Positions 39,689 through 47,858 of a DNA stretch of 64,000 nucleotides are shown here, one piece after another. The stretch comes from Iodobacter violaceini. Its GTDB lineage: Bacteria > Pseudomonadota > Gammaproteobacteria > Burkholderiales > Chitinibacteraceae. The stretch covers positions 105,144-169,143 of the forward strand of contig NZ_JAAOLX010000009.1 of assembly GCF_011601265.1 (NCBI RefSeq). The letters run 5' to 3'. A model generated the notes under the pieces. It saw nothing but the letters and a program-made list of their open reading frames with translations, did no database searches and was not told the origin of the DNA. The translations under genes and the position numbers were made by a program. Numbering within the stretch: the stretch's first letter is position 1; every line of letters begins with the position of its first letter.

Positions 39689-40948
39689 CTACTGAAGCAA
39701 CTCATCAACTGATGTTGCAGGAGGCTGCTCACCTGTTCTGGCCGCATTACCAGAATTTAATGCAGGCTTGCTAAGATCACCAGACAGGCGAATTTGATTT
39801 GCAATGGCTAACACACCCGCTTGCAAGCGCCCCGAAACCGAGCCATTAATCCGGCCTGCGGCAATTTGCACCGCGCCCTGAGCATTAAATTTACCCGCCC
39901 CCAGTGCCATGCCTTGCAACTGCACGCTGCGATCACGGATCAACATTTTTCCTTTTAGGGTATCAAAGCGTGTTTGCCCGCCCCGGCCAGCGGGTGTTTC
40001 ACCCGCACGCAGCTGGGCTACTAAATCCATATTATGAACGGCCCCATCACGCAGCAAGAAACTGGCATCAACCTGCGGATGCGCAAAAAGCTTTAAATAA
40101 TCTGCCGCGCTATATACAAATTGCACATCTGCATCCATGCGGCCGGAAACAAACGTAGCCGGGCTGAATATTTTGCTCAGCGGCTCGGTATGAATCCCTT
40201 TTGCCAGCAGCTGCCCTTGTAAGTTCCAGTCTGTTTGCCGGGTTAGCTGTGCCTTACCACTTAAAACGCCACCATAAGTTTCACCACGGATATCGTCAAT
40301 CAGCAGGCCTTCCGGTGAGCCTTCGCCGCTTAAATATAATCTTTCAAATACCACCGGATAGCCAAGAGGAAGCTCCCAGTTACTGGCTTGTACCGTTACG
40401 CCAATATTGTCGCCCTTAGGTTTGATATGCACATCAAGATGGCCTTGCTTATCAGCCAGCTGCAAATCGTCCATGGCACCATTTTTGGCAAACCGGATCA
40501 CGCCATCAATCGGCCCCAGCTCACCCTGATCTAATAAAACGCTGGCCTTCGTCAGCTCCACATCACCTAAAGTAATGCGATCTTGCTCGAGTGCGGCAAA
40601 GCGTTTTGGCAAAGTAAATGCAAGCGCAGGCTTTAATTTCACCCCTGCCACTGTTACATTTTTCAAACTTTTACCATGCTGAAGCACATTAAACAGGCTG
40701 AGCGGCACACTTATTTGTTCAATTTTCCCTGCTTCACCATCAATTTTTACGTTATTCAGCGTGAAAACGGGCCAGGGCTGATAGGAAAACTCGACCGTTT
40801 CGAGAGAAACTTGCGCTTGTAACAGCGAAGAAAGACGTTTTTCCAGCTGAGGTTTATAGTTATTCAAAGGCAAAATCAGCGGCAGGCATACAATTACTAC
40901 AAAGAATAAAAGTAAACAAAACAACAGTGTTCTTGTTTTTTTCATCAT
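39689..40948 (-). CDS. AsmA-family envelope protein
   Basis: 419 residues with an N-terminal signal anchor at about 6-27 (TLLFCLLLFFVVIVCLPLIL). NNYKPQLEKRLSSLL follows, the usual start of the AsmA periplasmic repeat. The rest is beta-rich, with the late AsmA features GKMLIRDRSVQLQGMALGAG and GRINGSVSGRL. AsmA-like proteins are thought to move phospholipids or affect outer-membrane assembly. This one is shorter than E. coli AsmA (about 617). Role here is inferred from the family only. Confidence 0.82.
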   Translation of the reverse strand: MMKKTRTLLFCLLLFFVVIVCLPLILPLNNYKPQLEKRLSSLLQAQVSLETVEFSYQPWPVFTLNNVKIDGEAGKIEQISVPLSLFNVLQHGKSLKNVTVAGVKLKPALAFTLPKRFAALEQDRITLGDVELTKASVLLDQGELGPIDGVIRFAKNGAMDDLQLADKQGHLDVHIKPKGDNIGVTVQASNWELPLGYPVVFERLYLSGEGSPEGLLIDDIRGETYGGVLSGKAQLTRQTDWNLQGQLLAKGIHTEPLSKIFSPATFVSGRMDADVQFVYSAADYLKLFAHPQVDASFLLRDGAVHNMDLVAQLRAGETPAGRGGQTRFDTLKGKMLIRDRSVQLQGMALGAGKFNAQGAVQIAAGRINGSVSGRLQAGVLAIANQIRLSGDLSKPALNSGNAARTGEQPPATSVDELLQ

Positions 40949-41020
40949 AACGTCTCGAATAATTCATACTTTATGTTGACAGAAAGGAGTTCGGATTCTA
41001 CCATACGGGCCTTCATCGAT

Positions 41021-41096
41021 TCCCTGATAGCTCAGTCGGTAGAGCGACGGACTGTTAATCCGCAGGTCCCTGGTTCGAGTCCAGGTCGGGGAGCCA
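41021..41096 (+). tRNA. tRNA-Asn (GTT), copy 1
   Basis: 76 bases including CCA. The anticodon arm CGGACTGTTAATCCG carries GTT, and the T arm is CTGGTTCGAGTCCAG. It differs from the other three copies by one D-loop base (TCGGT for TTGGT). Confidence 0.96.
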
Positions 41097-41147
41097 AAGA
41101 ATCTTACGATACCAGGCTGCGATGATAAAGTAGGTAAAAGCTGTTAT

Positions 41148-41223
41148 TCCCTGATAGCTCAGTTGGTAGAGCGACGGACTGTTAATCCGCAGGTCCCTGG
41201 TTCGAGTCCAGGTCGGGGAGCCA
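41148..41223 (+). tRNA. tRNA-Asn (GTT), copy 2
   Basis: Identical to copies 3 and 4 over 76 bases. The spacer before it is unlike the spacers before copies 3 and 4. Confidence 0.96.
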
Positions 41224-41305
41224 AATATTTAAAGGTGCTGCTGAAAAGCAGCTTCTTTTTTCTGAGGTATAGCATTTAGCGCTCAGAAATAAAAAACAGT
41301 TTTAT

Positions 41306-41381
41306 TCCCTGATAGCTCAGTTGGTAGAGCGACGGACTGTTAATCCGCAGGTCCCTGGTTCGAGTCCAGGTCGGGGAGCCA
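41306..41381 (+). tRNA. tRNA-Asn (GTT), copy 3
   Basis: Identical to copies 2 and 4. The spacer after it (GGTGCTGCTGAAAAGCCGC) closely copies the spacer after copy 2, evidence of tandem duplication. Confidence 0.96.
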
Positions 41382-41463
41382 ATATTTAGAGGTGCTGCTG
41401 AAAAGCCGCTTCTTGTTTCTGAAGACAAGTATTTAAGTCCTCCGAAATAAAAAACCGTTTTAT

Positions 41464-41539
41464 TCCCTGATAGCTCAGTTGGTAGAGCGACGGACTGTTA
41501 ATCCGCAGGTCCCTGGTTCGAGTCCAGGTCGGGGAGCCA
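41464..41539 (+). tRNA. tRNA-Asn (GTT), copy 4
   Basis: Last of the cluster, directly followed by a terminator, so the four probably form one transcript. Confidence 0.96.
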
Positions 41540-41542
41540 GTT

Positions 41543-41574
41543 AAAAAACCACAGTGCAAACTGTGGTTTTTTTT
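41543..41574 (+). terminator. Terminator of the tRNA-Asn cluster
   Basis: AAAAACCACAGT, loop GCAA and ACTGTGGTTTTTTTT immediately after copy 4. Confidence 0.92.
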
Positions 41575-41632
41575 CGTCTGCTGTTTGCCCGCCATGCTGC
41601 CTTAAACACCTCCCAAATTGAGCATTTACGCT

Positions 41633-42163
41633 ATGAATCCAAACGAATTCACGGGCCTGCAATTACTGCAAGCCATGGCCGATGGCAAACTGCCTGCGCC
41701 TTCCATTGCCCAAACCATGCCGATGAGCATGGTGCATATCAGCGAAGGCCTGGTGCGCTTTACCGCACAGGCCGATGAGCGACATCTGAACCCTATGGGG
41801 GGTGTACACGGCGGTTTTGCCGCCACCGTGCTTGATTCAGTCACCGCCTGTGCTGTACACAGCATGCTGGAGGCAGGGGCCAGCTACGCCACGGTCGATT
41901 TAAATGTAAAAAGGGTGAAAGCCATTCCTAAAAACACTGAGCTGCTGGCCGAAGGCAAGATTTTGCATATTTCGAAGAGCATCGGTGTTTCAGAAGGAAA
42001 CATCAAATCAGCCGATGGCACCCTGCTGGCCCATGCCACCGCCAACTGCGTGATTCGGCGCCAGGGTCTGTTGACGTTTCATTCACCATTGCGCCGGGCC
42101 GGAAAACGGCCAGGCACAAGGCATGCGACGAAGGCAATAACGGGTTATTTCCGAGGAGCATAA
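41633..42163 (+). CDS. PaaI-family acyl-CoA thioesterase with an element-derived C-terminus
   Basis: 176 residues from MNPNEFTGLQLLQAM. Hotdog-fold features: NPMGGVHGGFAATVLDSV (active-site loop), YATVDLNVKRVKAIPKN and GTLLAHATANCVI. It would hydrolyse an acyl-CoA, substrate unknown. After NCVIRRQG the last about 32 residues (starting LLTFHSPLRRAG) are encoded by the 267-bp inserted element and do not belong to the family. The normal stop was probably lost at the junction. A TTG start 5 codons upstream is possible but less likely. Confidence 0.85.
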   Translation: MNPNEFTGLQLLQAMADGKLPAPSIAQTMPMSMVHISEGLVRFTAQADERHLNPMGGVHGGFAATVLDSVTACAVHSMLEAGASYATVDLNVKRVKAIPKNTELLAEGKILHISKSIGVSEGNIKSADGTLLAHATANCVIRRQGLLTFHSPLRRAGKRPGTRHATKAITGYFRGA

Positions 42164-42329
42164 CGCAGTGAATGGCCATTTTCCGGCTCAGCCCTTCGGG
42201 TTTAGCCCATTTTTGGGGCTGTACTTAGTTAAAAATCGCTCATGGTACTCGTACCATGTCGCAATTTTCTCCTTGTTCAGCCCCCAAACGGGGCCAAACG
42301 CAGCCGTGAATGAAACGTCAACAGACCCT
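42063..42329. mobile_element. 267-bp element with 24-bp perfect terminal inverted repeats (MITE-like)
   Basis: AGGGTCTGTTGACGTTTC followed by ATTCAC on the left is exactly the reverse complement of the right end (GTGAATGAAACGTCAACAG, then ACCCT). The inside has no gene but several hairpins, including CATGGTAC-TC-GTACCATG. I see no obvious target-site duplication. It lies between two convergent genes and forms the end of both. The size and ends suggest a non-autonomous transposable element; the parent transposase is not in the window. Confidence 0.8.
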
Positions 42330-43122
42330 AGCCCCGGCTCAATGGCAAATAGCCATCGAAGCGCGTGCTTTCCCCGCCAAAAACAAAATCAGGCTTCACA
42401 CCAGCCATAACCGGAGCAATGCGCGGGCGCTTTACAATCACGCGTTTTTTGGCCATTTGCCTTGCAGGAAATAACAAATCATTCGCATCCGGATCATCGC
42501 CAATCACGGTTTGAAACGCGGCCATTTCTTTTTTAGATTTGGCGCGTTTTGTAGGGTCTGGAAACATCGGGTCTAGAAAAACCACATCAAATTCGGGCGA
42601 GGCAAGCGGGGGGTTAAATAAATAAATAACCCCCTGCCCGGCCAGGAATTTAGCCAGCTCCTGATGGCCATCGCCAAAAACCAAACGCATTCTGCCGACG
42701 ATCTTGCCGATAGCTGCATCGGCCTGTGCGCGGCGTAAGCCATCTAATAGCAGCGCAACCGCCACGGGAGAGCGCTCGATCAGCGTGACTTCACAGCCTA
42801 AAGACGCCAGGACAAAAGCATCCCGGCCAAGGCCTGCCGTGGCATCCAGCACTCTGGGCACGTATTCACCTTTAATCCCTACCGCTTTGGCCACCGGCTG
42901 ACCACGCCCTCCGCCAAATTGCCGGCGGTGCGCGGCGGCTCCGCCGACAAAATCGACTGCTACCGTGCCTTTTTCGCCAATAGTCACCAGCTCCAGCCGC
43001 TCATTTTGCCAGCAAAGATAATGGGCAGCGCCCTCGGGCAATTCATTCCAAAGCGGCAAGCCCAAAGCCACTATTTCTTCACATAGCTCAGGGCTGGCCC
43101 CTGCTTGCAACAGGCCCATCAT
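42328..43122 (-). CDS. rsmJ: 16S rRNA (guanine1516-N2)-methyltransferase RsmJ
   Basis: 264 residues. The methyltransferase core is clear: VLDATAGLGRDAFVLASLGC for S-adenosylmethionine, VTLIERSP after it, and the catalytic motif DVVFLDPMFPDPTKRAKSKK. It modifies 16S rRNA at G1516. The stop codon TAG is formed at the edge of the 267-bp element, so the last residues may have been altered. Its start overlaps the mtfA stop by 4 bases (ATGA), indicating coupling. Confidence 0.92.
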   Translation of the reverse strand: MMGLLQAGASPELCEEIVALGLPLWNELPEGAAHYLCWQNERLELVTIGEKGTVAVDFVGGAAAHRRQFGGGRGQPVAKAVGIKGEYVPRVLDATAGLGRDAFVLASLGCEVTLIERSPVAVALLLDGLRRAQADAAIGKIVGRMRLVFGDGHQELAKFLAGQGVIYLFNPPLASPEFDVVFLDPMFPDPTKRAKSKKEMAAFQTVIGDDPDANDLLFPARQMAKKRVIVKRPRIAPVMAGVKPDFVFGGESTRFDGYLPLSRG

Positions 43123-43934
43123 ACCCAGCCCCCCATCATAAACACGGGTCTGTACTGATACTGCGGCCTGCGCGCAGCGGGGTCCTGGCGATAAAATAAA
43201 CTCAGTTGTTGATACACGTCGGGATAACTCTCAAGCAATAAATGGGGGGCAGCAAAGAACGTTTCGCTGCACACAGCCAGACATTCTGCCGGATTTTCTG
43301 CCGCATAGAGATCAATTGTGCCGGTTTCGCCCATCGCGGCCTGCCGGCTGATGGCCTGAAATGCCTTAGAAAACACTTTTTTCCAGCGTGCATAGCTCAT
43401 GCCCTGATGCAGCGGCGGGCAGCCATTGGCGCTGCCGGAACGCATATCCAGCTTATGCGCCATCTCATGTATCACCACATTGCTGCTGGGGTGATAAGGC
43501 GCTTCAATCACATCCATCATCGATAGCAAAACGGCTCCCTGATGCCGCGCCTGCCCGGATAAAACACGTATTTCCTGATGCACAAGGCCGATTGAATCAG
43601 TGTAAAGATCACGGCTGATAAAGCGGCCCGGATACAGCACCACCTCCTGCCAATCGTCATACGCATCAAAGCCCAGATTAAGAATCGGCAGCGTGGCCTG
43701 CACGGCAATCAGCAAGCGCAGCTCATCGTCGATCTCTAAACCATGCACCGGCGTAATAGTTTTGGTATGTAAAAACCATGCGGCGTGATCTTTAAGCAGG
43801 GCCAGATCCGCCTCATTTAAACCACGCAATAAAGGCAGAAGCAGCATCTTTTGCCACAAATGATTTTGTACAGGCTGGCTGGCCAGATAACGCCGCCGGC
43901 TGCGCTGGCGCAAAAAATTAAACATAGGGCTCAT
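43119..43934 (-). CDS. mtfA: Zinc-dependent peptidase MtfA
   Basis: 271 residues. The zinc site HEMAHKLDM gives His156, Glu157 and His160; a downstream Glu in ENPAECLAVCSETFF is the likely third ligand. In E. coli MtfA binds the repressor Mlc and so affects glucose phosphotransferase expression; it also has aminopeptidase activity. Translationally coupled to rsmJ downstream. Confidence 0.92.
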   Translation of the reverse strand: MSPMFNFLRQRSRRRYLASQPVQNHLWQKMLLLPLLRGLNEADLALLKDHAAWFLHTKTITPVHGLEIDDELRLLIAVQATLPILNLGFDAYDDWQEVVLYPGRFISRDLYTDSIGLVHQEIRVLSGQARHQGAVLLSMMDVIEAPYHPSSNVVIHEMAHKLDMRSGSANGCPPLHQGMSYARWKKVFSKAFQAISRQAAMGETGTIDLYAAENPAECLAVCSETFFAAPHLLLESYPDVYQQLSLFYRQDPAARRPQYQYRPVFMMGGWV

Positions 43935-44057
43935 CCAGCAAAGGGCATATCCAATGAGATGGGCATGGTTTTATGCAAATCAAGCGGGCAACGGCGGCCC
44001 GGAGGTTTTCTCCCTGGCAATATCAGGTAAACTCGCAGCCCTTACTGAATCGATCAG

Positions 44058-45173
44058 ATGACAATGACGCTAAAAGGCCCCTCCCTGCTGTTTGGCTTAG
44101 TTGCAGCATGCTTACTGGCTATCAACTACCAAAAAAGCCCTGCAGACATGCGTTTTGCGCTTGCAAAGCAGCCACACATCTCCGCCAGCACGCCACAAAT
44201 GGAAGTGCAACGTTTACGCGCACCTGTGCCTGCTGCGCATAGCGCCAGCATTATTTCGCTGCCCAACGGAGAGCGCATTGCTTTTTGGTTTGGCGGCAGC
44301 CGTGAGGGCGCTACCGACGTGAGCGTCTGGGCTTCGCGCTATCAGAATGGCCATTGGATTAAGCCATGGATCGTGGCCACGCCTGCTCAAAGCTCTAAAG
44401 ATCAGTGGCGCTATATTAAAAAAGTAGGTAACCCCGTGCCGGTGCTCGATAGCCAGGGCCGCCTGCAATTATTTTATGTTTCGGTGTCAATGGGCGGCTG
44501 GGCCACCAGTACGCTCAACCGCATGATCTCGGCCGACAATGGCCACAGCTGGGGGCCCGCTAGTAAAATCATCACCAGCCCCTTCTTTAATTTATCTACC
44601 TTAGTGCGCACCCATGCTGCCCAGCTTGAAGATGGCGGATTCTTGCTGCCTGTATATCACGAGCTGGCGCGTAAATTTGGCGAAATCCTGCAGTTTGATA
44701 AAGACGGCAAACTGGTACGCAAAATCCGGATGAATGCCGAAGGTGAAAACCTGCAACCCGGCATCATTGCCTACAGCGCCACCGACGCCTTTGCTCTGTT
44801 CAGAAACAGCGGGCCTTCCCGCCAGCTTTTACTGCAGCAGACGCATGATGGCGGGGCCAGCTGGTCGCCGATTCAAAATCTAAATGTAAAAAATCCTGAT
44901 TCGGCCATTGCCGTAGAACGCATGCCGGACGGCAGGCTGATCATGGCGCATAACCCGCGTACAGACGGGCGCAGCGAATTGGCACTCAGCGTATCGCCTG
45001 ATGGTAAAAACTGGAAAAAAGTAAAAGTGATTGAAGACACCCGGGGCATGGAATTCTCCTACCCCACCCTGCTGGTTAACGACGAAATCATGGATCTGGT
45101 CTACACATGGGAGCGCTCTGAAATCCGCCATGTACGCTTTAACCGCGCCTGGCTGGATGGAGAAAAATCATGA
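44058..45173 (+). CDS. Sialidase-fold (BNR/Asp-box) exported protein
   Basis: 371 residues. A hydrophobic N-terminal segment at about 9-23 (LLFGLVAACLLAIN) makes it exported or membrane-anchored. A six-bladed propeller is suggested by Asp-boxes SADNGHSWGP, THDGGASWSP and SPDGKNWKKV, plus a FWFGGSREGATDVSVW segment near the start. It resembles the exo-alpha-sialidase-like BNR_2 group. Many such proteins are not proven sialidases, and no sialic acid genes are nearby (the dapA-like gene at 52 kb fits DapA better than NanA). Its stop overlaps the next gene by 4 bases. Confidence 0.75.
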   Translation: MTMTLKGPSLLFGLVAACLLAINYQKSPADMRFALAKQPHISASTPQMEVQRLRAPVPAAHSASIISLPNGERIAFWFGGSREGATDVSVWASRYQNGHWIKPWIVATPAQSSKDQWRYIKKVGNPVPVLDSQGRLQLFYVSVSMGGWATSTLNRMISADNGHSWGPASKIITSPFFNLSTLVRTHAAQLEDGGFLLPVYHELARKFGEILQFDKDGKLVRKIRMNAEGENLQPGIIAYSATDAFALFRNSGPSRQLLLQQTHDGGASWSPIQNLNVKNPDSAIAVERMPDGRLIMAHNPRTDGRSELALSVSPDGKNWKKVKVIEDTRGMEFSYPTLLVNDEIMDLVYTWERSEIRHVRFNRAWLDGEKS

Positions 45174-45682
45174 TTGCATCTCTTACAGGATTACTGCTCT
45201 GGGGTACTACCGGGGCGACGCTGGCCGCTGCGGGCTGGAAAAAAAATCGCTTATTAATCGCCGCTGGCGCACTCCTTATCCTTGGCTCGCCATGGTTACT
45301 GGGCCTCTTGAGTATGCCCAGCCTGGCTACGCTGGGCCTGGCCTGCGGCGTATTATTCAAACAAAAACTACGCCCTGTATTAGCGGGTTGGTTGCTGATC
45401 AGCGGCATTGCACTCTATTCGTCGGCGCTGGGATTTTGGGCTTTTGATGTGTATGCGCTGGGCTATGCGCCGCAAGTGCTGCTGATCTGGTGCGCCATCT
45501 CGCTGGCTCTTGCCTGGCAGCAGGGGCATAAAGCTTTAGCAGTTGCCTGGCTGCTTGCTTTGGCACTGTTTCCGCTTGGCGTGCTGGAAAGTGCCAATCT
45601 GTGGGATGCCCTGCTCGACCCGATGGCAATGATCACTGGGGCTGTGGCTTTATTGCTGAGATTAAAATCAAGGCCTGATTAA
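45170..45682 (+). CDS. Hypothetical membrane protein coupled to the sialidase-fold gene
   Basis: 170 residues with about five or six hydrophobic segments and few charged loops. No family recognised. ATGA overlap with the preceding gene means the two are almost certainly translated together, so a shared role at the inner membrane is likely. A GTGCCGAAGGCAC hairpin like the one ending the long repeats lies about 40 bases after its stop. Confidence 0.7.
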   Translation: MIASLTGLLLWGTTGATLAAAGWKKNRLLIAAGALLILGSPWLLGLLSMPSLATLGLACGVLFKQKLRPVLAGWLLISGIALYSSALGFWAFDVYALGYAPQVLLIWCAISLALAWQQGHKALAVAWLLALALFPLGVLESANLWDALLDPMAMITGAVALLLRLKSRPD

Positions 45683-45764
45683 CTGGCATTATGCAACAGC
45701 AAGCCAGATTTTGAGGCTGTGCCGAAGGCACTGCAAAGAAGATTGTGCTGAGTAGCATCCGTGA

Positions 45765-46889
45765 TTAATCCAAAGTACGCCGGTAAAACTTCAGCGCAAT
45801 CAGCATAATCAGCGAGGCAAAGGCAAAGAGTGGCCAGATGTCGGGCCATAAATCAGCCCAGCTGTTGCCTTTCAGCAAGATACCCCGAATCAGCCGGTTA
45901 AAGTGGGTTAAGGGCAATATTTCACCGATTGCTCTTGCCCATGCAGGCATGCCGTTGAAAGGGAACATAAAGCCCGACAAAAGCAAGTTGGGCATAAAGT
46001 AGAAGATCGTCAGCTGCATGGCTTGCAGCTGATTTTGCGCCAACGATGACAGGGTGATTCCAACCGTCAGGCTGGTGGCAACGTAAATAAGCGTCACGCA
46101 ATAAACCGCAAATAAGCTGCCCTGAAACGGCACTGAAAAAGCCCAGTGTGCGGCCAGCAAAATAATGCTGCTTTGCACCAGGCCGATCAGCACATAGGGA
46201 ATGATTTTGCCGCTCATGACTTCCAGCGGCGTAACGGGCGTGGCCAGCAGGTTTTCCATGGTGCCGCGCTCTCTTTCCCGCGTCATGGCCAGCCCCGTCA
46301 TCATCACCATGGTCAGCGTTAAAATCACCCCCATCAGCCCCGGCACCACATTGTATTGTGTGATGCCTTCGGGATTGTAATGCCGGTGCACATTCACGCT
46401 AAAAGCCGGCCCAGCACTTTGCCACTCCTGCAAAGCGCGCTCCTGCCCGATCACCGCCTGAGCAATTTGCTGCACCGCGCCCAGCGCCATGCCGGTGGCA
46501 GCAGGATCAGTGGCATCGGCTTCGAGCAGCATTTCCGGCTGCCCGCCACGCAACAGCTCACGCGTAAAGCCGGCGGGGATATGCAGCACAAACTGCACCT
46601 TGCCCTGAGCCAAAGCCCGCTCTGCAGCAGCTTCATCGGGTATTGAGCCGACAATTTTAAAATAATCAGAATGCGCCATTGCGGCCACAAAGCTGCGGGT
46701 GATTTCGCTATGGTCGCTCAGCAAAACAGCGGTGGGCAGCTGGCGCGGATCGGCGTTGATGGCATAGCCAAAGAGAATCAGCTGCACAATGGGCAGGCCA
46801 ATAATCATGCCGAAAGTGACCCGGTCCCGCTTAAGTTGCAAAAACTCTTTGCACACCATCCCCCACCAGCGCGTCCAGGACCAACTCAT
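45765..46889 (-). CDS. ABC-2 type transporter permease
   Basis: 374 residues: one N-terminal membrane segment (FGMIIGLPIVQLILFGYAIN), a large periplasmic domain at about 50-180, and five C-terminal membrane segments including VVPGLMGVILTLTMVMMTG and the ERERGTMENLLATPV loop. This is the YhhJ/YbhS type, which forms export pumps with an ATPase and a HlyD-like partner. The start overlaps the ATPase stop by 4 bases. Confidence 0.9.
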   Translation of the reverse strand: MSWSWTRWWGMVCKEFLQLKRDRVTFGMIIGLPIVQLILFGYAINADPRQLPTAVLLSDHSEITRSFVAAMAHSDYFKIVGSIPDEAAAERALAQGKVQFVLHIPAGFTRELLRGGQPEMLLEADATDPAATGMALGAVQQIAQAVIGQERALQEWQSAGPAFSVNVHRHYNPEGITQYNVVPGLMGVILTLTMVMMTGLAMTRERERGTMENLLATPVTPLEVMSGKIIPYVLIGLVQSSIILLAAHWAFSVPFQGSLFAVYCVTLIYVATSLTVGITLSSLAQNQLQAMQLTIFYFMPNLLLSGFMFPFNGMPAWARAIGEILPLTHFNRLIRGILLKGNSWADLWPDIWPLFAFASLIMLIALKFYRRTLD

Positions 46890-47809
46890 CGCTCACCCCC
46901 AAAATTATCCTGAGAGCGTTGCATCAAATAAATAAACACGTCTTCTAATGAAGTGGCAATTGGCGTGGCATGGTTAATCCCCAATGCAGCAAAGCATGCT
47001 TCAACCCCGGCCGCATCGTGGCCGCTGACATGCAGCATTTCGCCAAACAGTACCGTTTGGGCAATTTCAGCCCGGGCACGCAGCTGATTAGACAAGCCGG
47101 TTAAATCCTGACCTGCTACCTGCCAGGTCAGCAGGTTTTGCTCTGCAATAATTGCACTGGCACGCCCTTTTGTGAGCAGGCGGCCATAGGCGATATAGGC
47201 CAGCTGATGGCAGCGCTCGGCTTCATCCATATAGTGGGTGCTCACCAAAACCGATACGCCTTGAGCGGCCAGTCTGTGCAACTCTTCCCAGAAATCCCGC
47301 CTGGCGGTTGGATCAACGCCGGCGGTGGGCTCGTCCAGCAGCAGTAGTTTGGGCTGGTGCAGCATACAGGCGGCGAGCGCCAGCCTTTGCTTCCAGCCGC
47401 CTGATAATGAGCCGGTAAGTTGCTTAGCCCGGGATTGCAGCCCCAGGCTTTCAAGCGCCCTGTCCACCACTTCGCGACGATTGGGCATTTGATACATGCG
47501 GGCGACAAAATCTAAGTTTTCCCGGATAGAAAGATCATCCCAATAAGAAAACTTTTGCGTCATATAACCCACATTGCGTTTAATTTCGGCGGCCTGGCTG
47601 CGAATATCAAACCCTAAGCAGCTGCCACTGCCAGCATCCGGCGTCAGCAAGCCACACATCAAACGGATTGAAGTGGTTTTGCCGCTGCCATTAGGGCCTA
47701 AAAAACCATAAATCCCGCCCCGCCCCACCTGCAATGACAAATCATTCACCACATGTTTATCACCAAAGTGCTTGTGCAAGCCTTGCACATCGATGACCCA
47801 ATCACTCAT
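46886..47809 (-). CDS. ABC transporter ATP-binding protein
   Basis: About 307 residues from MSDWVIDVQGLHKHFGD. Walker A is FLGPNGSGKTTS, the signature LSGGWKQRLALA and Walker B LLLLDEPTAGVDP. The switch His is in STHYMDEAERC. An extra ATG 8 codons upstream (giving MHKHFGVS) arises from a tandem duplication of the gene's own start and is unlikely to be the true start. It forms an exporter with the permease and the lipoprotein adaptor on either side. Confidence 0.93.
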   Translation of the reverse strand: MSDWVIDVQGLHKHFGDKHVVNDLSLQVGRGGIYGFLGPNGSGKTTSIRLMCGLLTPDAGSGSCLGFDIRSQAAEIKRNVGYMTQKFSYWDDLSIRENLDFVARMYQMPNRREVVDRALESLGLQSRAKQLTGSLSGGWKQRLALAACMLHQPKLLLLDEPTAGVDPTARRDFWEELHRLAAQGVSVLVSTHYMDEAERCHQLAYIAYGRLLTKGRASAIIAEQNLLTWQVAGQDLTGLSNQLRARAEIAQTVLFGEMLHVSGHDAAGVEACFAALGINHATPIATSLEDVFIYLMQRSQDNFGGER

Positions 47810-47858
47810 GGAAACACCAAAATGCTTGTGCACGCCTTTCGATCACCCGATCTCTCAT
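47761..47858 (-). repeat. Tandem duplication of the ABC ATPase 5' end
   Basis: On the minus strand ATGAGAGATCGGGTGATCGA ending GCACAAGCATTTTGGTG is followed by ATGAGTGATTGGGTCATCGA ending GCACAAGCACTTTGGTG. The first copy carries a 3-base deletion and soon reaches a stop. Its ATG overlaps the upstream HlyD-like stop, so the old coupling was moved away from the real gene. Confidence 0.8.
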
